Source of the DNA: Peribolospora baueri
Taxonomy: Eukaryota > Basidiomycota > Peribolosporomycetes > Peribolosporales > Peribolosporaceae
Assembly (NCBI GenBank): GCA_029717555.1
Contig: JAMDHS010000115.1
Span: 1 to 57,450 of the forward strand
Direction of reading: 5' to 3'
Length of the DNA stretch: 57,450 bases
Shown: positions 12,040 through 22,679 of the stretch, one piece after another
How the letters are laid out: the number at the start of each line of letters is the position of its first letter
Numbering within the stretch: the first letter of the stretch is position 1
Program-made: the position numbers and the translations under genes
The notes under the pieces: generated by a model
The model's input: the letters and a program-made list of their open reading frames with translations, nothing else
Database searches by the model: none
Told to the model about the DNA's origin: nothing

Positions 12040-14333
12040 ATGCAGCCCGTTTTCCAGGCGACCTTCGTCGCCGTCATCGTCTCCCTTCTCTTCCTCCCTT
12101 CCATCTCGTCCACCCACCTGGCGTCTGCGTCGGACATCGAGGAGCGTACCGCATTCCCGATTCATGCCCATCACTTCATCAAAGAGCACTCCGTCCCACC
12201 CGCCCTCGGCACCCGCTCTCATAACAGGCGTCGCCGCTTTGGCCGCGCTCGCGGCTTGAATGACTTTCAGCCGCGCATGGCTGGGCACGGAGGAAACCGA
12301 GGAGGGAACAACGATAACGGCAATAACAACGACAATGGCAATGGCAATGGCAATGGCAATGGCAATGGCAATGGCAATGGCAATGGCAATGGCAATGGCA
12401 ATGGCAATGGCAATGGCAATGGCGATGGCAATGGCAACAACAACGGCAACAACAACGACCAGGGCAACAACGGCCAAACGAATATAGGTGAGCGGATCTC
12501 AAGGGCATGACGCACAAAGCTTTCAATCAGGCTTCATTCACCCTGTCATCGCCACGTTTCCCTTTCCACCGTGACGGACGCGATGCTTCTCAAGGCACTG
12601 CGTCAAGCTCGTCCGCTTGCTCCGCAGCGACGACGAGTACAACGTCGTCGAGCAACAACAATGGAAAGAAGAACGGCAACAGCGGGCAAAAATCGGGCGG
12701 CCTGCAGTCAAGTCTAAGTGAATGTCGATCGGGCGCGGAAGGGAGTTGAGCGTCGGAGACCCGCACTGACAGTAGTGTTTTGCATGCTCAACTTGCCGAC
12801 AGCGCTGGATCCGTCAATCATCGGGTCGAATCTTGCCCAGGACGGCACGATGCAGGCCAACGCCGAACCGAACCAGACGCCTTCGCTGACGTCCAAAAAC
12901 AAGTGGGTTGGCGCGCCTCCTGTGGACAGAACGGGAGAGCGAGCGTTCGTTGATCATGCGGATCGCTCCGCTCTCGTCTTTGCGGTCTCCCCTACAGCTT
13001 CATAAACTTCTGCGCGGGGCATACTATCACCAACGGTCAGCAAGTCGTCGGCGGGAGCTGTAATCCGGGTGAGGGACGTTCATGTAGAGACGAAGGCTCA
13101 CAGTCGCGACCAGGCACTGTATGTGACTCATGAGCTCTCCTTTCCCCTGTCATACAGTTCCGATGGGCCAGATTATCGGGCAGAGCAAGATGGTGTCGAG
13201 CAAGTTCATCAACCCGAAGAACCTCGACACCATCGCCGCTAACACCAACTTTACCGTGCAGATGAAAATCAACAACATGAACACGGGCGCCTTTGTCAAC
13301 GCGCAGTCCAACTACTGTGAGCTAGCTCGCGCGCTCGCTCGCTCGCTTCGCCGACCGTCTTACGTTGCCGTCCGTCGCCAGAGTTGATCGTCGAATGACT
13401 ACTGACGGTGCTCTGTGACCTTGTCTTTCACTGCGCCCGGTTTTCTCAGTCTCTGCACCTCAGCAAGTCGACTCGAGCGGCATCGTCACAGGCCACTCCC
13501 ACGTCGTCATCGAGGCCATCAATTCCCTGACCTCCACTACGGTGACCAACCCGACAAAGTTTGCCTTTTTCAAAGGCTTCAACGACGCTGCCCAAAATGG
13601 CATTCTCTCCGCCACTGTTCCCGGCGGCCTTCCCGCCGGCACGTATAAGATGTCGTCCATCAACACGGCGGCGAACCATCAACCCGTGCTCGTCGCCGTC
13701 GCCCAGCACGGCAGCCTCGACGATGCCGTCTACTTCACCGTGAAGGGCGGCGGGAAGAATAACGGGGGCGGGAGCGGCGGCGCTACCGGCGGCGGCAATA
13801 ATAATGGCAGAGGCGGATCGACCACCGGCAGTGCCGGTGGCGGCAAGTCGAAGGGCGGCATGAGCGGCACTGGCACCAGCACCGGCACTTCATCATCATC
13901 GTCGTCGTCGTCGAAGGGCCAAGGAAGCGGTAAAGGCAACGGTAACACGGACGGGTCGTCCTCCCCGTCTGCATCGGCCACCAGCTCCGTATCTGGATCT
14001 GGGTCGTCGAACGGCCGGGGAAGCGGTAAAGGCAACGGTAACAGCGACGGGTCGTACTCCCCGTCTGCATCGGCCGCCAGCTCTGCATCTGGGTCTGGGT
14101 CTGGCTCGGGATCGAGATCGGGGTCGAAAGCTGGGGCGAAAGGTGAAGCTTCGGCAGCTTCGCCCTCCGCCAGCGCCGCCAACTCCAACTCCAACTCCAA
14201 CTCCAACTCCAACTCCTATTCCGGCAATGCGGCGAACGGCGGCGAGCCGCAACAAGGCTCTCCGTCCATTGGCTCTGGGACTGGGAGGGGCCGGGTCAGG
14301 GCCAGAGCTGGTTTGGGGGGAGGGTGTGAATGA
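12040..14333 (+). CDS. Secreted Asn-Gly-repeat protein of the basidiomycete family often labelled 'ribosomal protein s17'
   Basis: Six exons (12040-12487, 12595-12717, 12803-12902, 12998-13068, 13158-13316, 13450-14333) join in phase to 594 residues. It starts with a signal peptide (MQPVFQATFVAVIVSLLFLP...), then a basic pro-region (NRRRRFGRARG), then an (NG)n tract encoded by 14 exact GGCAAT copies. The conserved core runs from DPSIIGSNLAQDGTM through NNFINFCAGHTITNGQQVV, GSCNPVPMGQIIGQSKM, SSKFINPKNLDTIAANTNFT, NYFSAPQQVDSSGIVTGHSH, FAFFKGFNDAAQNG, AGTYKMSSINTAANHQPVLV and AQHGSLDDAVYFTV. From memory, this block belongs to a fungal secreted family whose 'ribosomal protein s17' label is a database error: nothing here is ribosomal. 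The tail is Ser/Gly-rich with two copies of a GSGKGNGN...DGS repeat and an (NS)n tract. There is no clear hydrophobic C-terminal anchor, so it is probably secreted or wall-associated. Molecular function is unknown. Confidence 0.82.
12337..12420 (+). repeat. (GGCAAT)14 hexanucleotide microsatellite coding for Asn-Gly
   Basis: Fourteen uninterrupted GGCAAT units, flanked by related units (GACAAT before; GGCGAT, GGCAAT and GGCAAC after). It lies in exon 1 of the secreted protein, in frame as Gly-Asn. Exact copies with no synonymous change point to recent slippage, so copy number is expected to vary between strains. Confidence 0.95.
13916..14105 (+). repeat. Imperfect ~99-bp coding tandem duplication
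   Basis: Two adjacent, clearly related segments. Each encodes GSGKGNGN followed by (T/S)DGS, then SPSASA and a Ser/Gly run. They differ at several positions, so the duplication is older than the GGCAAT expansion upstream. Confidence 0.75.
14181..14216 (+). repeat. (AACTCC)6 hexanucleotide repeat coding for Asn-Ser
   Basis: Six exact AACTCC units in the last exon of the secreted protein, encoding (NS)6. This is a second independent microsatellite within the same gene. Confidence 0.95.
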
Positions 14334-14693
14334 GACGGAGGAGGCAGGGAGCCTGTCGTGCTGTGCTGACCACAGGTTCAGTGAAGCTACATGTAAGATG
14401 ATGATGATCTTAACACAAGTCCGATCAATGCAAATGCACGCCAAACGTGGCAGTTCCGCGTGTTCGCTCGTCACAATGAGGCAACTGTATTACTGTAGCG
14501 AGATAAGAGGTGTGGAGTGATGTCTGCCTATATGCACCATGTTATGGGTGTGGTAATGTTTGGACTTAACGGTGGATGGACGAAGGTCGACGATGTCGTT
14601 CGTTGTTATTCAGATAGCATACAAAGATGAGAACCGCAGGGGAAGAGGAAAAAGGGACAGAAACTGCAGTAACAGTACAGTTGCCTACATAGA

Positions 14694-16370
14694 CTACTCG
14701 ACCAACCCTAGCGTCCTCCTAAGCCGCTCAAGCATCTCGCAAGGCAAAGGCTTGGTGAAGATGTTCGCCAGCTGCTCCGCTGACGTGATGAACGCAATTT
14801 GCAAGACTCCCTCTTGCACTTTCTCGCGCAGGAAGTGGTGGGCAACGTCAATGTGCTTTGTCCGATTGTGGAACCTTTGTCCCACGGTGAGTGCGATCGC
14901 TCCTTGGTTATCGCAACTACTTGACGCTTTGGACTATGTCCTAGCACAAGCCGCTTGAGCCAGATCGCCTCCCTAGCCGCGAGGGCGGCAGAGATGTACT
15001 CCGCCTCCACAGTGGAAGAAGTTTTCGTCCGCACCGTTGCCGATCGAGAAGGAGATTGGGGCGCTACACAGGAACGAGATCTGGGAACTCGCCGACCTGC
15101 CTCCTGGTCGCAAGGCCACCAAGAGCAAATGGGTCTTCAGGATCAAAAGGCATCCTGACGGCAGCGTGGAACGCTTCAAGGCCCGCCTCGTAGCAAAAGG
15201 ATTTTCTCAGGTGCCGGGCATCGATTACGACGAGACGTTTGCTACGAGGCGGGCCTTGAAGCGTTCCACGCTGCCGTCAGGATGCCTTTTGATCCTGAAG
15301 ACCCATTTGCTCTTGGTGGCCTTGCGACCAGGAGGCAGGTCGGCGAGTTCCCAGATCTCGTTCCTGTGTAGCGCCCCAATCTCCTTCTCGATCGCTTCCT
15401 CCCACATCGGCCTGTCTGCACTTCGCATCCCTTCCTCGTACGAGGGATCGTCGGGGCTGACACGCGACACGAGGGCCATGCTGACATCGAAGCCGTCGTT
15501 GTCGTCGTCCGCCAGCCGTGCATAGTGGTAGTCAGGCCGTTCCGTGCTTCGCATGACTCGTCCAGACCTAGTCATCGCTTGTACAGAAGGCGTTGCGGAA
15601 AGCGGGACAGAAGCCACTGCCTCCTCCGTCTCCCCCGACGGCTCAGGCACGTTCTGCGCTACCGTCTCCTCCGCGTCTCGCATTCGACCTTCTTGCCCTG
15701 CTACAGTCTCCTCCGCGTTTTCACCTACCGGAGGGCCAGAAGCGCCCGTGTCACCCTCGCGCGTAGAAGCGGAGACTAGTCCGGGGCGTCCCGCGTGCGC
15801 AGGAGGTAAGAGATCATGACCCACACCAGATTCAGGTGCACCTAGCGCAGCAGGCGGCGCTGGAGTGACGTTGGCATTTCTCTCCTGCGCTCCCACCCTT
15901 CCGAAATCCCCTTGGGGTGTTCCTGTAGCGGACGGAGAAGCGGACGTCAAGAGCTGTACGCCCGGGGCGCTCCAACCAAACCGGTGTCGGCGTTAGCAGG
16001 AGGGAGTGCGACGGAGGTGAGCGTCTGAAGCGGCCTGGCATTATACAACTCCGGGCGTGCACTTTGAAACTCGTCGAACGTCACGTCCCGCGAGAAGAGT
16101 GTCTTGCCGTTGTCAAGACGCAGCAGCTTGTACTTGCTGCCGCCGGAATCGTGACCGAGGAGCATGCATTCGACTGCACGCTCGTCCAGCTTCGACCTCT
16201 TTTCTCCAGGAATCAGCGCCCAAGCAACGCAGCCAAAAATGCGCATGTGCTTGAGGCTGGGCAGCTTGCCGTGCCAGCGCTCGTACGGAGTGTGTCCCTT
16301 GCTAGGCTTGCCGGGCGTCCTGTTGCGGATGAAGACGGCAACTTGAAAAGCGCCCGCCCAGAATTCCTTT
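14694..16370 (-). mobile_element. Ty1/copia LTR-retrotransposon relic, partial and broken
   Basis: Fragments of a copia-type polyprotein on the - strand. Near 16.0-16.4 kb is the region after the integrase core (PSLKHMRIFGCVAW and KTLFSRDVTFDEFQSARPEL). At about 15.2-15.95 kb is a variable linker and the start of reverse transcriptase (NEIWELADLPPGRKATKSKW). At about 14.7-15.03 kb is the RNase H end (SSTVEAEYISAALAAREAIW and HIDVAHHFLREKV). The order integrase, RT, RNase H is that of copia rather than gypsy. No gag region and no LTRs were recognised, so this is a fossil with several breaks. A short RT segment occurs in both orientations as a perfect inverted repeat (separate entry). The readable state of the conserved stretches suggests a moderately young insertion; age is a guess. 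Confidence 0.88.
15041..15394. repeat. Perfect inverted repeat, arms 157 bp, loop 40 bp
   Basis: Positions 15041-15197 and 15238-15394 are exact reverse complements, base for base by eye, separated by 15198-15237. Both arms are copia reverse-transcriptase sequence. On folding it would form a long hairpin. Zero mismatches over 157 bp implies a recent event, ongoing correction, or an assembly fold-back. Confidence 0.93.
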
Positions 16371-16419
16371 CCTTAGCGTTCATGGGTAGAGAACCCATCA
16401 TTAGGGAGGTGTGACCTGG

Positions 16420-17018
16420 TGTTTAGGCTGACGTTGCGTTGTTGAGGAACTCTCCGCCACCCATCGGTTCGGGTTTTGAGCGTGCGGCCGGTTTGCACCT
16501 CCCACATCGCAACGCACCCTCTGAGCTGTTCATCGGCCGGTCTTGTCGTCTGTTGACAGGTTGGCTTAGGTAAAGGGCGTCTCCTTCTACCTTTTTTTGT
16601 CGCTGCTGAGGCTGATACTGAATATGGACCTCAAGTTTCGAAAGTTGAGTGCTCACGTGCCGGCCCAGACGCTTACGTGAGGAATATCTTATCGCAACAC
16701 AGAATACGCTGCCAGAACGCTGCTTATATACTTCTGCAGCGCTCCAGCCCCCGAATGTGGAAGAGACAGGAAAAGGGGAGAGAAGAGAGGGCGCAAGGAT
16801 GCGAGACATAACGGAGTAGGGGTGGAGCGAGCCTCTAGGGTAGAGACCGGACGCAAGGGGGGATGACCGGACCAGTAGACTAGATCCCACAAACGCGCAT
16901 GGTCGCATGGTCGAATTCATTTTTTTTTCTTTTTCTATTTCTTATGATGACGACGTCTACAAGGGGAAGCGCAAAGTGCTCCCTTCCTCCCAGCCGTGTC
17001 CTGCTTTCGCCTACCCCT
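16420..17018. other. Intergenic between the copia relic and the reductase 3' end
   Basis: About 600 bases without a supported gene. A T-rich run (TTTTTTTTCTTTTTC) lies near 16920-16940. This may be the outer part of the retroelement insertion, but I could not find matching terminal repeats. Confidence 0.35.
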
Positions 17019-19567
17019 TCACTGGCATTCGAGATCGATCACGACGACCGTTTTGCCGTTGTTCTTGCCTCTGCGGGACGAGCAGGACGGTTCGCACGAG
17101 GCAGAAGGCAGGAAAAGGGAGAGTGGTAGGGAAGGCAAGGGTGCGAACGTCAGCAATGCACACCCGCTCGGTCCAGAAGTAGAGAAGGGAGAAGCTGTAA
17201 CCGGGCAAGTAAGGTGAAGGAAGACGCACGTCTGAAGTCTGACGAAGGCGTCCTCGGTGCCCTCGATGCCGCGGGTGACGTCTTCAAGGTAGGGCAGCTC
17301 GCCGCGCGCCAGGGCGGGCGGGATCTCATCGTAGAAGCGGCTGGTTGGGAAGGGCGTTGCGATGGGTGCGAGGAATACGAGCACGGGGAAGCGAGGCGTA
17401 AGGAGGAGCAGAACCAAAGCGTGTCAGACGTGATGCGACGTCCGCGAACGAAACCGCGCGCAATGGCCGTCCGTCCATTGACGAGACCGAAAGGAAATCA
17501 CCGCCACACTCACCTTGCGTATTTGGCGATGATGGAGCCCACCAAGCTGCATTCACAGCGGAGCGAACACGGAAATGACCCGCCGAACGGCAGTGTCATA
17601 TCAGTGAGCAGGGGCGCGAGAACGGAAAGCGATCACGCAGGATAGAAGATGGGAGCTCACAATCCTTGCATCCGGAGGTCCTTGCCCCAGATCCAGGCTA
17701 TATTGCGCGGACCCTTCTGCTTTTCCCGCGGAAGATTATAGTTGGAGATGGATCCGCAGGCAACGATCTGCGTGGGGAGGGACGAGAATAGGAATGGGGG
17801 AAGAGCAAGTTCAACCGCGTCAGTGTCGATGAACATTTGCTGGCCATGCGGCTCATGTGTTTATAAGTCCCCTTGTACGCCTTCTGGCAAAGCCGTTGGG
17901 GAGGCTCCACTCACCACACCAAATTTCTTGGCGTTGTCGAGATACGCCTCGAGCGGATCGCCGGCGACCTGATGGATGAATAGGAACGGGACGGGACGGG
18001 CACAGAGAAGACGGGCGGCAGTGAGGATCGGCTGAAAAGATCCACGGGTAACACGCGAGAAAAAGATCGAGGACTGACGTTGTCCCAATAGTAGTCGATC
18101 TGATGCAATAGGACGGAGAGCGACGGAGCAAAGGCCGACGACCAAGTCAGCCCGCGCGCGTCGCCCACGAGCTGGAAACGCAACGATCGTACACGCAATT
18201 CGCTGCCTGTGAACAAGACGAAGCGATCAACGGGGACTTACGCCCTCCTTCCCGCCGAACTCCTCGAGCTCCTTCCACATGTCCGCCGTCTTGTAGTTGA
18301 ACACCCTATCCGCGTGGAGCTTCTCCTTGACGTACTTGAGCTTCTCATCTGAGCCGGCCGTGGCAATGACCTGCATGCCTGCAGATCGAGCGACACGGAG
18401 AAAGAGAAGAGATAGGAGAGGCTGAGCGAGCGGCGATCAAAAGGAGGGAGCGCTGGAAGGACGGACGCGATCGATATGTGCTCGAGGAGTGGCTCCATTT
18501 CTCCCCCGACACTCACCGGCACGCTTGCACAACGAAATAACCATCTGCCCCACCGGACCGGCGGCCGCTGTGACAAAGATCTTGCGGCCCTGCATCGTCA
18601 TCAGAAATGATAAGGGGGAAAACGGATAAGCGGCGCGTCGGCGCAGGGCGCTGTGGGAAGAATGCCCCGACAATTGGTTCGATCCAAACTCACGGGCTCG
18701 AGGTCGCCAATGATGTGCCAGAGACCCATGGCGGCTGTCTGGCCTACATGTCGAGGGAGATCCCGGCGGGTGGAGCGAAAGGCAAGAACGGTAGTCGCGA
18801 GTTAGTGAGAATAAAAAGCTGAGCAGGAGCAGAAGGGCGCGCGTCTTCGCGATTCCATTGGTCCATAAGTGACCAGATCGCTCACCGGGCATACCCCCCG
18901 CTCCCACCCAAAAAGAGAGCGGCAAACCGAGCGTGTCCTTCAAAGGGGCGAGCTGGCCCGTCGTCTGCAAGTGCCTGACGTCGTCAGTAGCGGCATCGAC
19001 AACCTCCTTGGGCAGGATCGAGTACGTCTCGATGCCGGTGCCGCCGTAGAGGAGCGTGCCGGGGGTGTTAAAGGGAGCACGGGAGTGCTCGGAGCGGAGG
19101 ATGGTCATGACGCCAAAGTTGTACAAAGGTTGGTTGATCTTGTAGGCGGGGGTGTAGCCCGGGGTGTCAGGGTGGCGCATTCTGCTTCGCATGTAGGGAT
19201 CCAGACTAGGGGTGTTGACAGAAAGGGGGACGGATCGGCGTGAGGAAAGGAACGGGAAACACACGAAGATTGAAGAAGAGCGGGCTCACGAGATGACATG
19301 GTTCTTGACGAGCACGCCGCCGTTAAGAGGCACGGTGTCGGGATCGAAGGGCTCCTCGACGAGCTTGGTGTGCTTGCCCGGCACGGGGGTCCTGTTGGCG
19401 CAAAGGAGATTGGAGGAAGCAAGGGAAGAAGGCGATGAGCAGGTCGCAGGTGGCCCGTGCCCTGCTTCTGTCGGCGAAGTAGAACCGGTTGTGGTCGGCC
19501 GGTGACCAGCAGCTCACTCTGTGGGCACGTCGATGAAGAGGACGCGCTTGTTCGTCGTTGGGGCCAT
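17019..19567 (-). CDS. Medium-chain NADP-dependent reductase, prostaglandin/leukotriene reductase (PTGR1) type
   Basis: About ten small exons on the - strand, from MAPTTNKRVLFIDVPTE (start at 19567) to KNNGKTVVVIDLECQ (stop at 17019-17021). Recognisable parts in order are LDPYMRSRMRHPDTPGYTPA, a Rossmann fold with AAAGPVGQMVISLCKRAG, then VIATAGSDEKLKYVKEKLHA, DRVFNYKTADMWKELEEFGG, DYYWDN, VAGDPLEAYLDNAKKFGVV, SNYNLPREKQKGPRNIAW and GELPYLEDVTRGIEGTEDAF. The DRVFNYK and VDNVGG-like elements place it in the zinc-free branch of the medium-chain dehydrogenase superfamily (enone/alkenal double-bond reductases using NADPH). No structural or catalytic zinc cysteine cluster is seen. Likely a cytosolic reductase of alpha,beta-unsaturated carbonyls; the natural substrate is unknown. 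It shares a divergent upstream region with MED22. Confidence 0.82.
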
Positions 19568-20333
19568 GTCTGTTTGTCGTTCGTGGGTGCGTTGGAAGGA
19601 GAAGAGAGGGACGAACCAGGTAGGAGATGGAAGACGGAGGGAGAGAGTGATGTCGAAGGCGATGCTAGTGAGGGGTCCAGGTGCAGTTAGAAGAGTGCGC
19701 ACGACGATGGACGGTCACCGATCCATCCATTCCTCCCATTTCACGTACCACAACTCATCCGGGCTTGCCCATTCTCACGCCATCTTTTCTCGCCCGCCCG
19801 CTCGAGTCTGCAGCTGATCTACGACGGCTGTAAAAGTTAGGTGGGGCTCCCACATACTCCCTCCGTATCAGCGCCGAGAACCGAGAGGACGCGCATTGCT
19901 GAGACGCGTTGACACAAATTCAATGGAAGTGGGCGGAATAGGAACGGCGGGAGAGTCAAGCAGCACACGAGCTCAAAGTCAGAGTGCTATCCCATCCCAT
20001 CGCATTCCCCCCTTCTCATCTGTGGATGATGTGTTCCACATCTGCCTCCTCGAGCTCGACCGCTTTTCCGACCGTCGTCTCGAATCTCGTCACGTGATGC
20101 TCCATTTCTCTCCCTCTTCGTCGTCGTCTTCGGCCGATATGCCCGAGAGATCGCCGCAGCACCTGAGCTCGATCACTTCATCCCCCTCATCCTCTCAGCT
20201 GGCGCCCGTCCTTAACTCGTTTCTTGACCTGCCTTCACCTGGCCAGCCAGCCTATCTCCACAGCGCGTAGCCAGACAGACAGACATTCAGACAGCCCTTC
20301 CGTCAGTTATTCAGCTAGTCAGCCCGACCTGGA
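19568..20333. promoter_or_regulatory. Divergent promoter region between the reductase and MED22
   Basis: 765 bases separating two start codons that point away from each other, so promoters for both genes should lie here. It contains pyrimidine-rich blocks and AGACAGACAGACA near 20270-20284. No defined binding site can be supported. Confidence 0.5.
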
Positions 20334-21504
20334 ATGTCTGCATCCACGCCCAACGCCCCGTTGCCCGCCGGAAGCGGGCAAACTAACCCCAGCGCCGCAG
20401 GAAATCCACCACCAGCTGGCCCATCCACAAGCACAGGCGGTGAAGGAGGAGGTCCACGGCGCCGACCGTTCCAGACGGACGTGAACCGTCCTACGGCACT
20501 GCCCACGGCCACCTTCCGCAATATCTTTGTTCCCGGCTTTTCCCCTCCGCCTGGAAGTAAGCTTCGACGCCCAGACGGCGTGGCAGCCGCCCCTGGCGTC
20601 GTCGGAGGCACGGGTGGCGTCGGTGGGACCGCAGGGGCCAGCGGAAGAGAGGCCGTGGAAGGGGAGGAGGAGGAGGAGGAGTGGAGCGAGGAACAGCTGT
20701 TGAAAATGGAAGAGGAGATGAACCAGTACGTGGACAGGGAGGTGGGAGCGCTGGTGGACGGTATGAAAGACTTGATTCGAATTTCCCAGGTGAGTGTAAG
20801 GACTGAGAGGAGGGCGTGGAATGGGCGGGATGCGTGGGACTCGCCATCTGGAAGGAGGGCCTTTCCATGCTTGCTCGATGGAATGGACGTCCGACCATGA
20901 TAGCTCTGCCTTGTTCCTTCTCTCACCAATCGACTAGATCAAGGACAAGGACAAGGTTCGCGTCGCGCAAGAGGCCTTCCAAGCCGAGGTACGCGCGGAG
21001 AACATGGTGCGCCCGCCGTCCTCTTTTGTCTTTCTCTACACTCCTTCTTCGAAGCGACCCTACCGAGCTGACATCCCAATTCCCTCAACACCCCACTTAA
21101 AAAAATCCCCATTCATAAATATAAACCTATAAAATAAAAAACAGGTCCGCGCCGTCCAATCGCTCACCTCCCTATCCCAATCCCTCAAGCTTACCCTCCT
21201 GCTTCATTCCCTCCCTTCCACGCGCTCTCCCAAGCAAGAATCGGCGGTCCTAGCCGAGGAGATGCGGGCCAGGAAGGAGGAGATGCTCAGGGGTTTGGAA
21301 GGTGTTTTGGATAGCATGAGAGACATGGCGGAGGTGCCCGCTCATGTACCCCAGTCCGATCAGCTGGTCGAGAAGGGAGAGGGAGAAGAAGGCGGAGGCG
21401 AAAGGGACGAGCGTCGAGCAAGGGAAGGAGACGCGGTCGGGAGAAAAGGCGGAAGCGAGCGAGAGCATTGTGGAGGAGAAGAAGAAAGAGGCCATAGTCG
21501 TTGA
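20334..21504 (+). CDS. MED22: Mediator of RNA polymerase II transcription subunit 22 (Med22/Srb6)
   Basis: Three exons (20334-20789, 20938-21006, 21145-21504) join in phase to 294 residues. After a disordered Pro/Gly-rich N-terminus (about 100 residues) and an acidic run (EGEEEEEEW), the conserved helical region reads LVDGMKDLIRISQ-IKDKDK, VRVAQEAFQAEVRAENM and VRAVQSLTSLSQSLKLTLLL. This is the Surf5/Med22 pattern (short helices with DLI..A.I.DE and E...R..N.VRA...L..L...LK). Med22 is a head-module subunit pairing with Med11 and contacting Pol II-bound general factors. The C-terminus is highly charged (Glu/Arg/Lys). At 294 residues it is longer than the human protein because of both low-complexity ends. 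The second intron holds an AT-rich segment unusual for this genome. Confidence 0.85.
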
Positions 21505-22679
21505 AGACTAGAAGGAGGAGGGCCCAGTTGAGAAGAGGCTGGGGCACAGCCGCCGTATCTGTGTTCAGGGCAGAACGCTCAACGCTCTCGCCGGATGGAC
21601 ACGACTTGAAGCCTCCTTCGCCCTCCCTATCGACACTCGCCATCCCGGTAAGTGCCGGACCAACGTCAGTACAACATCCGTATTCGCACTACCAGCAGCG
21701 CAAGCGGACGGAGCGAAGAAGAATGACGACCGGCCGACCAACCGTGGTTCAGGGCCTCTCGTTCTCCTTCTCCTGTCACATCACACGTCCTTGTTCTCGC
21801 CCATGCGCAAGTCCAAGTGCTCCACCGCGCAGCGAGGGTTCCCTACGCTCGACGCCGCGAGCTCCACGCGCACGACGGCAGTTTGTACGGACAGGATGGA
21901 GCGCGCGCTTGCCGATACTGTACTTTCCTCTCTTCGGGGCTTTGAGGAGATGTCAGTGGAAGCTCTTTTGACCGTACCGTACCGGTCGGTCGCCCCGTCG
22001 GTCGTCGATCTCTCTCCCTCCCGAAGAGGAAACGGGTGACCCTACCTTGTACCGCCCGGTCCGCGTCGCATGTATTTATCACACTTTGAGAACGCGCCAA
22101 CTCCGTTAAAGACGGATAGCGGCCGCGTAGTGCTCCGACAAGAAGTGAAGAAAAGTACGTAAGGTCGCCCCGTGCGCTATATGCGAGGTAGGGCATGCAT
22201 CCACAGACACGCTTTGGCACCATGGATGCGCACGCAGCGATGACGCTCGGACAAAACCGACGGGCCAACGTCTCACACTACCCATCGTCCGTGCTTCGCA
22301 CTGCTGCTTCAAGATGGGCCGTCGGACAAAAGGGTACATTCATCTGCATGGCTGCGAGTTTTAGTGCAGAGTGCCAGAGTCGGGCGAGACGGGGTGAGAT
22401 GGGACGCGGGAGGGAGATGGAGGGGATACTAGTACAAACATCGAGCTGCCTTGGAAAAAATGCTTTTTGGTTCTTGGAGATGAACGATGCGAACGAACGC
22501 AGATGGGGTAAACGAGATGCTCGAACCTCGGAAGTTCATATGTGCCGGATTAGAAACGGGGACGCGACCGTGGCCCTAGGCGCGCTGAACTGTGCTGAAA
22601 CGACGACCTCGATCTCCGCCTACTTGCCTTGCGCGCGCGCTCTCTTACCCCGATCCTAAACACACCCCACCCGACCCCT
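21505..22679. other. 1.2-kb intergenic stretch, converging 3' ends
   Basis: Lies between the MED22 stop (+) and the stop of the next gene (-). Open frames exist, but none shows a recognisable domain or the strong GC3 bias of the real exons, so it is left unannotated apart from expected 3' UTRs. Confidence 0.4.

Noticed and set aside
12179-12526. Long open frames in other phases over the GGCAAT tract encoding (MA)n, (CH)n or (PL)n runs
   Set aside because: They are by-products of the hexanucleotide repeat. Only the Asn-Gly frame has a signal peptide and continues into the conserved secreted domain.
13730-14474. Antisense Glu/Leu/Asp- and Pro-rich frames under the last exon of the secreted protein
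   Set aside because: Shadow of the Ser/Gly repeats on the coding strand; no conserved motif and no independent start context.
15037-15525. A + strand reverse-transcriptase-like frame treated as a second element
   Set aside because: It is the inverted arm of the same copia relic (157-bp perfect inverted repeat), not a separate insertion.
14334-16920. Long terminal repeats flanking the copia relic
   Set aside because: No matching direct repeats with TG...CA ends could be found by eye on either side, so LTRs are not claimed.
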